Source of the DNA: a virus
Length of the DNA stretch: 22,363 nt
IMG/VR virus record: IMGVR_UViG_3300030116_006926
Span: 1 to 22,363 of that record
Direction: 5' to 3' (one strand)
Below the pieces are notes generated by a model. The model was not told where the DNA came from, ran no database searches, and saw only the letters and a list, made by a program, of their open reading frames with translations. Positions 1-7,004 of the stretch are shown in pieces (position 1 is the first letter of the stretch; the number at the start of each line of letters is the position of its first letter). The position numbers and the translations under genes are program-made.

Positions 1-356
1 CCATGATGCCATTTTTTATCTTTACCGATGTATTTACCAGCTTGTGATTCTAAAATATCCCAACAATGAACAGAAGGATAATAACTAAAAGAGTTCCAGA
101 GCTGAAGTTCATCAAGTCTTCTTGTCGGGACGTCATTAGGTTTATATCCCCTTTGAATAAACGCGCTAATAGGGAGGCGGTAAAAGATTGCACCGTTTTC
201 CATGATAGCATGAAATAATAAAGCACGCCCAGTGATAGACGTAACGCCAAAGATAATGCAGTCTTCAACTTCTCCATGATGTTTTCTAAGGTCATATAAA
301 TATTCTCTCCTTATTTGTGCATATTCTACAGGTATATTTGCATTTAAGTAAGCCAT
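1..356 (-). CDS. Conserved phage protein, partial (C-terminus beyond window)
   Basis: The reading frame is open from an ATG at 354-356 leftward to the window edge, giving at least 118 residues that begin MAYLNANIPVEYAQIRREYLYD. The stop lies outside the window. I recognise the N-terminus as a type common in marine podoviruses, but I know no function for it. The sequence is a mixed alpha/beta soluble protein rich in Tyr, Trp and His, with no signal peptide or membrane segment. The start is supported by AGGAG a few bases upstream. That ribosome site and start codon are one unit of a 25-bp tandem duplication whose other unit overlaps the stop codon of the upstream oxygenase gene. It is the most distal gene seen in the leftward replication operon. 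An 81-aa frame inside this region (50-295) is an out-of-frame shadow. Confidence 0.85.
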   Translation of the reverse strand, partial: MAYLNANIPVEYAQIRREYLYDLRKHHGEVEDCIIFGVTSITGRALLFHAIMENGAIFYRLPISAFIQRGYKPNDVPTRRLDELQLWNSFSYYPSVHCWDILESQAGKYIGKDKKWHH

Positions 357-393
357 AATTTACTCCTTTTAAGTAAGGCATAATTTATTCCTT
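344..393. repeat. Tandem 25-bp imperfect repeat duplicating an RBS and start codon
   Basis: Two adjacent 25-bp units, 344-368 and 369-393, differ at two positions. On the minus strand each contains AAGGA(G/A)TAAATTATG(G/C)CTTAC, that is, a Shine-Dalgarno sequence, an ATG and the first codons of the downstream gene. The upstream copy (369-393) carries the TAA stop of the oxygenase gene. Its ATG opens a different frame that ends after about 29 codons, so it would be a decoy or leader start. The repeat looks like a recent slipped-strand duplication. Confidence 0.85.
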
Positions 394-900
394 TATATTA
401 AAAAATAATGACGTGGTAAACCTGTAAGATGGTCCTAGTATATTTTGTGCTTTTATGGTATGTTTTATATTCCCATCAAAAATAATAGCTCTATTGGGTG
501 TATATGGACTAGACTCTAAGATGTCTTTACCATTATCTTTGTAAAAAACAGTTTCGCCACCCCATTCAGGGTTCCATGTTAAATTAGAATAGTGTAAAAA
601 TACAACTTGATTTGGATGATTATGTATAAAGTTTACATCCATATTTTTAGTTAAATTAATCACACATTTTATATAATTATTTATGGTTATATTTTTATTT
701 TTTAACTTATCTAAAACAACATCTAATATTTCTACACTTTTAACGTCCTCAAAGGTATAAGGACTATGTAAACACGGATACATTCTGTGTTGAATTTCCT
801 CGCTATCCTCCCATCCTATTTTAAAAGTAGACTTAATAATCGTATTAAAAAGCTGTGCTTGTATTGGAGGCGTAAAAAAGTTGTCGTATTTTTCTATCAT
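385..900 (-). CDS. 2OG-Fe(II) oxygenase-like protein (prolyl-hydroxylase type fold)
   Basis: This 171-aa protein resembles small phage 2-oxoglutarate/Fe(II) dioxygenases, which hydroxylate proteins, nucleobases or small molecules. The signature region runs from about residue 88 to the end. It has a metal-motif segment FIHNHPN (H93, H95), the family-typical WNPEWGGETVFY (109-120), a distal histidine in NIKHTI (H147) and a C-terminal arginine (R160) expected to bind the 2OG carboxylate. The usual HxD motif reads HxH here, so the acidic iron ligand is absent or supplied differently. The N-terminal 85 residues have no motif I recognise. Its ATG overlaps the polymerase stop (ATGA at 897-900), so it is translationally coupled. 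The substrate is unknown. A modified or inactive enzyme is possible. Confidence 0.8.
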   Translation of the reverse strand: MIEKYDNFFTPPIQAQLFNTIIKSTFKIGWEDSEEIQHRMYPCLHSPYTFEDVKSVEILDVVLDKLKNKNITINNYIKCVINLTKNMDVNFIHNHPNQVVFLHYSNLTWNPEWGGETVFYKDNGKDILESSPYTPNRAIIFDGNIKHTIKAQNILGPSYRFTTSLFFNIKE

Positions 901-2834
901 TTTATACTACCCCAATTAGGCCCTGATTCATAATCTACCTTATTAGGTATCTTCAAATCAACAGCGCCTTCCATCACATCTTTTATTTTCTGTGCGTGCT
1001 TATCATTTTCAACTGATAGATCCAATTCATCATGTATTTGAATATGTGGTATAATTCCTTCTTTATATAAATCTAACATGGCCTTTTTAGTCATGTCTGC
1101 AGCACTACCTTGAATTAATTTATTTAAAGCTTTATATGTAAAAGCTCTTCTCGTAGCGTTGTTATGCCAATAATTTTTTTGAGGATTGCCTTCTTTATCT
1201 TTTAATATATCACCTTCTTCATCTTTTAGATAAGGTCCCATTTTTTGTAGGTCTTCCATTCTAGTTTGATCTTCAGCAGGAACATACTTACCCCAATCCG
1301 AACCACGAAGAATAGGTTCGTATTTAGGAAAACGACATTTTCTATTTAATAAAGTTTTTATTTGACCTTTGTTAGCAGCTGCTTTCATTACTTCATTCAT
1401 TAATTGTTTAACAAAGGGAACCTTTGTGTGATACTTGTCAAATAATTCCTCTGCCTTAAATTTACTGACACCTAATTCTGCTTGTAGTTTTGCTTTACCC
1501 ATACCATAAAACAAACCAAGATTAATTACTTTTGCTTGTGATCTAGGTATCTCTGCCATCTCTGCAACTATTCTATGAAAATCTGTTGAAGGGTCGCTGT
1601 CGTAAGAATCAGCTATTGTATTTACTGATGATAGGCCATACCGTAAAGCATAATGTGCTACAAGTCTTGGTTCCTGTTGCGAGTAATCAAAACAACCCCA
1701 CTTGCATCCTTCTTCTGGTATAAATAAACTTCTAATTAAAGGACCTGTGTCTGGATCTCTAGCAGGTATTTGCTGTAGGTTTGGGTTTGTATAACTAAAT
1801 CTACCAGTAACAGTTCCACCATCATCAGATCTTATTTGATTTATTTCAGCGTGTATTCTACCTTTGTGTTCGTGTTTTAAAATAGTGTCTATAAATGTAG
1901 TGTTTACTTTATTTATTCTTCTTGCTTCTGCTATCTTTTTTATTATAGGATGCGCATGATTAGAGAGGAAATTTTTTGTAAATGAAGGTTCACCAGACTT
2001 CGCAGTTCGTTCGTAAGATAATTTTAACTTGTCAAAAACTTTTTGTATACTACGTGCGGCCCATATTTGAACATCTATGTTTGTTTCTTTTTGTACTTCT
2101 TGGAGCAATACTTGTTCTTGTGCAATTAATTTTTTACGGAGGTCATGCGCTTGTGGCATATCTACTCTTACGCCTAGAAAACGCATATCAACTAAGCAAG
2201 GGAAGAGGTCGGTTTCGAGATTAAAAATATCTTGAAGGTCTTGTTCTATCATTAATTTTTTTACATGCTGCCATAATTTAAAAGTAAGCTCTGCATCTTT
2301 TTCTGCATAAGCACCAACTTCTTGAGCAGGCAGTTGCCACATGTCCGCTTTTGCATCAAGACCTCTTTGCTTTGCAGCTTCATTTAAAGCTCTTTCATTT
2401 TTACCTTCGTTTAAAAAATGCCATGACAATGTGTTAAGAGTATAAGAAAATCTATTTTCATCTAACAAAGAAGATGCAATCATGGTGTCGACTATTAAAC
2501 CATTGATTTTTAAGCCTAAATTACGTATCCAACAAACGTCGTACATTGCGTTGTGAAATATTTTTGTAGCTGGACATTCTAAAATATCTTTAAACCACTC
2601 TAAAGTTTTTTTACGATCCATGTTAGGTCCTTCTTTGTGAGCTATTGGAAAATACCATTTGTTGTTGTATGTGGCTACAGCTATACCAACAACTTCTCCT
2701 TCACCTGTGACAGCTCCAGAACCTTTTGATTTTAAACCAGGGTCTCTGGTTTCTAAGTCAACAGCTATCTCATCATAAGATCTAAGATCTGGGTATTCTG
2801 TGGGTTGCACCCATTCCGTTTGTGGTAGTAACAT
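897..2834 (-). CDS. polA: Family-A DNA polymerase with 3'-5' exonuclease domain
   Basis: This 645-aa replicative polymerase of the Pol I/T7 family copies the phage genome. The exonuclease domain (about 20-190) shows Exo I DLE (D26, E28), Exo II HNAMYDV (D99) and Exo III YAEKD (Y176, D180), so proofreading residues are intact. The polymerase domain shows motif A CFDYSQQEPR (D383), motif B RSQAKVINLGLFYG (R431, K435, Y443) and motif C IHDELDL (H601-E603). There is no 5'-3' exonuclease domain. The residue equivalent to E. coli Phe762 is Leu439. A segment at about 505-560, between motifs B and C, carries a charged DEEGDILKDKEG loop. The start is supported by AGGAAGG roughly ten bases upstream. 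The stop overlaps the oxygenase start. Confidence 0.97.
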   Translation of the reverse strand: MLLPQTEWVQPTEYPDLRSYDEIAVDLETRDPGLKSKGSGAVTGEGEVVGIAVATYNNKWYFPIAHKEGPNMDRKKTLEWFKDILECPATKIFHNAMYDVCWIRNLGLKINGLIVDTMIASSLLDENRFSYTLNTLSWHFLNEGKNERALNEAAKQRGLDAKADMWQLPAQEVGAYAEKDAELTFKLWQHVKKLMIEQDLQDIFNLETDLFPCLVDMRFLGVRVDMPQAHDLRKKLIAQEQVLLQEVQKETNIDVQIWAARSIQKVFDKLKLSYERTAKSGEPSFTKNFLSNHAHPIIKKIAEARRINKVNTTFIDTILKHEHKGRIHAEINQIRSDDGGTVTGRFSYTNPNLQQIPARDPDTGPLIRSLFIPEEGCKWGCFDYSQQEPRLVAHYALRYGLSSVNTIADSYDSDPSTDFHRIVAEMAEIPRSQAKVINLGLFYGMGKAKLQAELGVSKFKAEELFDKYHTKVPFVKQLMNEVMKAAANKGQIKTLLNRKCRFPKYEPILRGSDWGKYVPAEDQTRMEDLQKMGPYLKDEEGDILKDKEGNPQKNYWHNNATRRAFTYKALNKLIQGSAADMTKKAMLDLYKEGIIPHIQIHDELDLSVENDKHAQKIKDVMEGAVDLKIPNKVDYESGPNWGSIK

Positions 2835-2973
2835 ATTGTTTAAACCTTCCTATTTTTGGTCTCGCATTATTAAATTTAGACTGTCCTAAACATTCAATTG
2901 ATTCTTTTATATATCCATTATTCCATAGCCAGTGTGAGTGGAGTTCTAATATTTTATTTTTTCTTAGTTCCAT
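2782..2973 (-). CDS. Small overlapping ORF, unknown function
   Basis: This 63-residue frame starts inside the end of the DUF3310 gene (20-bp overlap) and runs 53 bp into the polymerase gene in another frame. It fills what would otherwise be a gap of about 120 bp in a tightly packed operon. Its composition is protein-like (KILELHSHWLWNNGY, then a basic RPKIGRFK segment), with several Trp, His and Cys residues. The ribosome-binding sequence is weak. I do not recognise a family. It could be a real overlapping gene or just an open frame carrying the polymerase ribosome site. Confidence 0.45.
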   Translation of the reverse strand: MELRKNKILELHSHWLWNNGYIKESIECLGQSKFNNARPKIGRFKQYVTTTNGMGATHRIPRS

Positions 2974-3202
2974 CTTTCATTTTTTTTATTTCTAGTTGAC
3001 AATAATGTATTATTTTTTCTAAGTCTTCAATACCTGACTTATTTAAATAACGACAAACGTATTTTACAACACACCCCTGAAAAAACGAAAGATTATTTTT
3101 TGAAATAAATTCATAAGGCTGTATCTTCATGTTTTTATAATGAGATCCTCCAATTTGTTTATGTTGTGGAAACGCATCATCAAATATATCTTTATGTGTC
3201 AT
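2954..3202 (-). CDS. DUF3310 family protein
   Basis: This 82-aa protein has the DUF3310 signature: QIGGSHYKNMKIQPYEFI (residues 17-33, with GGSHY at 18-22), then FFQGCVVKYVCRY and a final helix ending in a lysine run. DUF3310 occurs in many phages. The related region of T7 gp1.7 is part of a nucleotide-kinase-like protein, so a role in nucleotide metabolism or replication is plausible but unproven here. The ATG overlaps the SF1 helicase stop (ATGA around 3199-3202), which indicates translational coupling within the replication operon. Confidence 0.88.
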   Translation of the reverse strand: MTHKDIFDDAFPQHKQIGGSHYKNMKIQPYEFISKNNLSFFQGCVVKYVCRYLNKSGIEDLEKIIHYCQLEIKKMKDGTKKK

Positions 3203-4614
3203 AGTTGATATTCCTTTATTTTTTTCTTACTTTTTAATTTATATAAATTATTTCTTGCTCTCGTGATACCTACATACCATACTCTATGCTCTTCATCTTG
3301 TTTGTCAACACTTAAACTAATTCCTTTTTGAACCTTTGATCCTTGGTGCAAGGATAAAATTACATTGTCCTCTTCTCCTCCTTTAGCTGCATGAATGGTT
3401 GATAACCATATTCTTGCAGGTTCATTTAGTTTTTCTTCAGATGCTATTAGATTTCTTAAATATAAAATTTCTTTTTGGTCTTCTGAAAACTTGTCATACC
3501 AAGGCACCTTTGCATCCCAGCTGCCATTTGGTATAAAGTCTCTAACTTCAGCTATTTCTTTTTCATCGAGAGTTCCTTCTTTACACCATTTAGTGTAAGC
3601 CTCTGCAGCTTTATATAAACTTACTTTGTAGCTTTTACCTTTGTTAGTTTGATAATATAAATTTTTCTTTTTTAAATCTTTCATTATTTGTAGTAAATTA
3701 CTTTTAGTTCTAGTAAGTATTAACCACTTACCCTTTTTTAAATCAACATGATTAAAGTCTGTAATGTAATAAGAGATACCTAAATGTTTTCTAGGTAAGT
3801 ATTCTTTGCCTTTTCTTAAACCCATTATTTTTGATATAGGGAAATTTGATTGCATTTGAACTGCTTGAGATACTCTTCTAGAATATCTTAAAACTCTTTC
3901 TTTTGCAGGTTCATTTATAAATCTATTTACATCTGCACCTGCCCAAGCAAATATGGCCTGATCATCATCACCAGCTAGGTACACATGTTCAGCATTTTCT
4001 TTTAATTTATCATAAAGTTTCCATTGTAATGGCGATAAATCTTGTGCCTCGTCTATAAATATAGCTTTAAATTTTGGTATTTTATTTGATTCTAAAACCA
4101 TCTTAATCATGTCATTAAAATCAATAATCTGATTATTCTTTTTGTATGACTCTAAATTTATTGATATATGATTAAGAGTGTCCCAGTTTACTTCTCTTCT
4201 GTCGTGTTCATTTAAATTAAATTCCTCTCTTACAGGTATAGCTTTTTGTATCATTTGAAAGTATGGGTTGTTACAAGTTAAGAAATGAGACTCCTCTTCA
4301 TTATACTTATCTGTAAAAGAAACTCGCACATTTAATTTTTTACCTAAATCTTCGTAATGATATGGTTGTATTATATCTTCTTCCTTTAATCCTAAAAGGT
4401 GATAACAAAAAGCATGTAGTGTTTGAAAATATGGCACTTCTTTATCAGACACCCCTATTCTTTTTCTTGCTTCCGCAGCTGCTTTTTTTGTAAATGCAAA
4501 GTACCCTATTTTATGCAATGGTGTGCCAGTCCTAACGTAAGCTTTGACTCTTTTGATTAAACGAAAAGTTTTACCTGTGCCAGGTGGCCCATATATCTTA
4601 ATGCTTTTTTTCAT
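3199..4614 (-). CDS. SF1 DNA helicase, UvrD/Rep/Dda-like
   Basis: This 471-aa ATP-dependent 3'-5' or Dda-like DNA helicase probably unwinds DNA during replication or recombination. Ordered SF1 motifs are visible (numbered from the chosen start): Walker A GPPGTGKT (9-16), Ia FAFTKKAA (about 40-47), II IDEAQD (about 187-192), III GDDDQAIFAWAGA (about 215-227), V STIHAAKGGE (about 405-414) and VI WYVGITRAR (about 446-454). The ATG at 4612-4614 (MKKSIKIYGPPG) is preferred. A TTG seven codons upstream is also in frame but would enlarge the overlap with the glycosyltransferase gene from 17 to 38 bp. At under 500 residues it is shorter than UvrD and lacks large 1B/2B insertions, typical of compact phage helicases. 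Confidence 0.95.
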   Translation of the reverse strand: MKKSIKIYGPPGTGKTFRLIKRVKAYVRTGTPLHKIGYFAFTKKAAAEARKRIGVSDKEVPYFQTLHAFCYHLLGLKEEDIIQPYHYEDLGKKLNVRVSFTDKYNEEESHFLTCNNPYFQMIQKAIPVREEFNLNEHDRREVNWDTLNHISINLESYKKNNQIIDFNDMIKMVLESNKIPKFKAIFIDEAQDLSPLQWKLYDKLKENAEHVYLAGDDDQAIFAWAGADVNRFINEPAKERVLRYSRRVSQAVQMQSNFPISKIMGLRKGKEYLPRKHLGISYYITDFNHVDLKKGKWLILTRTKSNLLQIMKDLKKKNLYYQTNKGKSYKVSLYKAAEAYTKWCKEGTLDEKEIAEVRDFIPNGSWDAKVPWYDKFSEDQKEILYLRNLIASEEKLNEPARIWLSTIHAAKGGEEDNVILSLHQGSKVQKGISLSVDKQDEEHRVWYVGITRARNNLYKLKSKKKIKEYQL

Positions 4615-5308
4615 CGGCTTTTTGAAACGTATCAATTAGTTTACCTTTCCATCCATAGGTTCCATGATGAGTGGTTTGTCCATCAACCACACCATAAAAA
4701 TCAAAACCAGATTTTCTAATCATGTTGCAGAAGTTGGTATCTTCTCCCCACCACTTTCCATTTTTATCAAAAGTTGTATCCCAAAAATTATAAAAATAAT
4801 TATTTGCTGTTTCGGATATTATTTCTCTCTGTGTTATTTTTAATTCTGGATAATCTCTCATTAACTTTTCATACACTCTTCTATGTATTAAAGTCAATCC
4901 TGCAGGTCCCACTTTTAATTTAACCAACCCTTTATCATCGATATCGATGCTGTTAATATCTTCAAAAGCCACAGAAAATCTAACCGCATTGTCTTGAGTT
5001 TTTTTTCTGTAGGGCACACAGATAGCATCTTTGTCTGCTATTATCATCCTGCCCACCACCTCTGGTTCAAATTCCATGTCAGAATCCACAAACAATTGAT
5101 AATCCATACCTGTTTCTAAAAACATGGCAGTCAATACATTTCTTCCGTATCCTACATACGGACTTTTAAATGTCTGAACTGTTGCTTTTATTTTAGCTAA
5201 TGTAAATTTATCCATTAATTTTATTAATGATAAACATGTTGCCACCTGCATTAAATCATAAGTCGGCATTGATACACAAACTTGAGGCGGTTGTTTAGAT
5301 TTACTCAT
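4598..5308 (-). CDS. GT-A fold glycosyltransferase (family 2-like)
   Basis: This 236-aa cytosolic sugar-nucleotide-dependent glycosyltransferase has no membrane segment. The first half has a nucleotide-binding GT-A pattern: VSMPTYDLMQ near the N-terminus, a GRNVL segment (about 55-59), then LFVDSDMEF with the metal-binding DxD at 75-77. The second half has GPAGLTLIHRRVYE (134-146), DYPELKI and WWGEDTNFC (186-194), with histidines at 214-215. It is clearly paralogous to the gene at 19047-19895 (the same LI-x-R-R/K-V, YPEL and GED-x-x-FC blocks). It sits between primase and helicase, sharing ATGA with the primase stop, an unexpected place for a surface-sugar enzyme. DNA-base or protein glycosylation is possible. 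Acceptor and sugar are unknown. Confidence 0.88.
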   Translation of the reverse strand: MSKSKQPPQVCVSMPTYDLMQVATCLSLIKLMDKFTLAKIKATVQTFKSPYVGYGRNVLTAMFLETGMDYQLFVDSDMEFEPEVVGRMIIADKDAICVPYRKKTQDNAVRFSVAFEDINSIDIDDKGLVKLKVGPAGLTLIHRRVYEKLMRDYPELKITQREIISETANNYFYNFWDTTFDKNGKWWGEDTNFCNMIRKSGFDFYGVVDGQTTHHGTYGWKGKLIDTFQKADEKKH

Positions 5309-6933
5309 ACTATTGTCTCCTTGTTCTCTTGTTTAATAAATTCATCTTGTATTTCTTCTTTCTCTAAACCTTCTTTCGGAAGTTTCAAAACTCTTATAGG
5401 TGGAAACGGTTTTTCATTATTACCTTGCGGAAATCTTTTTTGACAACTAAACTCTCCACCAAAATATTGTTCTATCATTGTAGCAGTTCTTGATCTTTCT
5501 TTAATCCAGTCTCCACGTTTTAATTCTGAATAAAAAATATCATAGATAAAAAAATAATAATCATCTTCAACAAGAACAGCTCCAGATTTAAAAGCTGCAA
5601 ACGTGCTGGCTTGAGGTCCGTTAACAAATTCAATTAATTCTTTTTTCAACATGTCCAACGGATTGGTGCCTGCAGGTGGTTTAATAGTTTCCATGTTTGC
5701 CCACAAAGTGTCTAGTATAACTTGATATTCGTTTTGTTTTAATATTGGTGGAAATATAGGTGTCTGTTCTGCTATCAACGCACGCATCTCTTTCATCTCT
5801 GCTATTTTTTTAATATGCTTTGCATGTATTTGTACAACCTTACCATCAGCTAAATCTATGTTTATAAAAAACTCTGGATCTGGTTTGTAGTCCATTTTAA
5901 TTAATCCAGATACTTGAGGCCATGTTGTACTTCTATGACTACCAATACCAAATTTTCTTTTCAAACAAGTTCCTTTTGCACAATAAGATGAAATAGGTAG
6001 ATCACTACACTTAAAACCTTTAGTTTCATTTTTCCAATATTTAATTTTATCTTTTACTTTCTCATCACCCCAGACTGTGTCATACACAATATAATTTCTA
6101 GCAGCCTCTAAAACTTTTTTATCCCAATCATCTGGATATTTTTTCTTAGCAAACACCATGTAATTATATAAAAATCTATCTCTTTCATCGCTTAGTTTGG
6201 TTCCTGATGCCTGAATCTCTTTGCATATCATCTGTAAACAAGGTGGGCCATCGTGAAACTCTTCAGGTCCACCAGTTATTACTTCTGTAATTTTTTTGTT
6301 ACCTATTTCTTTTAAAGATTCTTCTGTTTGTAAATTAAGACCTACGACCTCTATAAATTTTTTTAAATCCATCCGTGTACCATCAGGTAAAATACCCCTA
6401 CGCTCGGTGCCTTTGTAATAAGGTAAATTAATAAAACTACCAGATGTCTTTTCGTTGTTTTGATTTACACCTAGTTTAGTTTGTTTAGGAAATATTTCTG
6501 TATTGTGTGGAAGTTTAAATAAAAATAGTAAGTTCGATAAAAACTCTCTAACTAAAGTAGCAGGGACTTTTTCTTTTGTAAAAACGTATATGTGCAGCCC
6601 ACCACTTTTAGATTCTATTGGTATTACGGGTAAGTTTTTTTCTTGTATTATATTTAAATATTTTTCTAATTTAAAATTTTTATAATTCTTAGGATCTACA
6701 TCTATGGCACCAAAGCTAGCTTTAGCATCATCATCACAGGGTTGAATACCAATAGCTTTTCTGCCGTCAAGATGATCTTGATAATCTTGTGCAGTTATAT
6801 GTCTTTTCGACCAACCGTAATCACCAGGGTCAAATTTAATTTTACCAGAGTCTGGATCTACATAGCCTTTGTCTACATTACAGAACCCGTAATCTCTTTG
6901 TAATCCAGTAAAAAATTTTTCAAATTCTCGCAT
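5305..6933 (-). CDS. Archaeo-eukaryotic-type primase (TOTE/PrimPol-like) with Cys-rich PriL-like region
   Basis: This 542-aa protein is the likely replicative primase. The N-terminal AEP catalytic domain (about 1-190) shows GAIDVDP (D78, D80, metal ligands), SKSGGLHIYVF (S108-H114, nucleotide-binding S-x-G/H motif), EIFPKQ (E146) and SFINLPYY (about 166-173). This is the pattern of primases in phages and TOTE conflict systems. A middle region carries GPPCL (C232) followed by spaced cysteines C309, C318 and C323, reminiscent of the 4-Cys Fe-S domain of the large primase subunit PriL. That assignment is inference. The C-terminal 200 residues are unassigned. No Shine-Dalgarno sequence precedes the ATG. 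A hairpin with a U-rich tail directly abuts it. The next in-frame Met lies far inside (about 188), so this start is needed to keep the catalytic domain. Confidence 0.88.
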   Translation of the reverse strand: MREFEKFFTGLQRDYGFCNVDKGYVDPDSGKIKFDPGDYGWSKRHITAQDYQDHLDGRKAIGIQPCDDDAKASFGAIDVDPKNYKNFKLEKYLNIIQEKNLPVIPIESKSGGLHIYVFTKEKVPATLVREFLSNLLFLFKLPHNTEIFPKQTKLGVNQNNEKTSGSFINLPYYKGTERRGILPDGTRMDLKKFIEVVGLNLQTEESLKEIGNKKITEVITGGPEEFHDGPPCLQMICKEIQASGTKLSDERDRFLYNYMVFAKKKYPDDWDKKVLEAARNYIVYDTVWGDEKVKDKIKYWKNETKGFKCSDLPISSYCAKGTCLKRKFGIGSHRSTTWPQVSGLIKMDYKPDPEFFINIDLADGKVVQIHAKHIKKIAEMKEMRALIAEQTPIFPPILKQNEYQVILDTLWANMETIKPPAGTNPLDMLKKELIEFVNGPQASTFAAFKSGAVLVEDDYYFFIYDIFYSELKRGDWIKERSRTATMIEQYFGGEFSCQKRFPQGNNEKPFPPIRVLKLPKEGLEKEEIQDEFIKQENKETIV

Positions 6934-6970
6934 AAAAATAAGGGCGGCTAAACTCTCGCCTCACCGCCCT
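6934..6970 (-). terminator. Hairpin plus U-rich tract (terminator/attenuator) abutting primase start
   Basis: On the minus strand AGGGCGG (6964-6970) pairs perfectly with CCGCCCT (6941-6947) around a 16-nt loop. It is followed by TATTTTT and then immediately the primase ATG. A GC-rich 7-bp stem in A+T-rich sequence followed by U's is typical of an intrinsic terminator. It probably attenuates transcription after the 7005-7775 gene, lowering primase output. It may also affect initiation at the SD-less primase start. Confidence 0.7.
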
Positions 6971-7004
6971 CTCACTAGCCAAGTGTACTCATCAAAGTAC
7001 TCGG

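Noticed and set aside
4615-4635. Upstream TTG start for the SF1 helicase
   Set aside because: The ATG at 4612-4614 lies nine residues before the Walker A motif and gives a smaller overlap. The seven extra residues add no domain.
6984-7003. Repeated GTACTC near the end of the possible SSB gene
   Set aside because: Two 6-bp copies around a self-complementary GTAC are too short to call a repeat or binding site.
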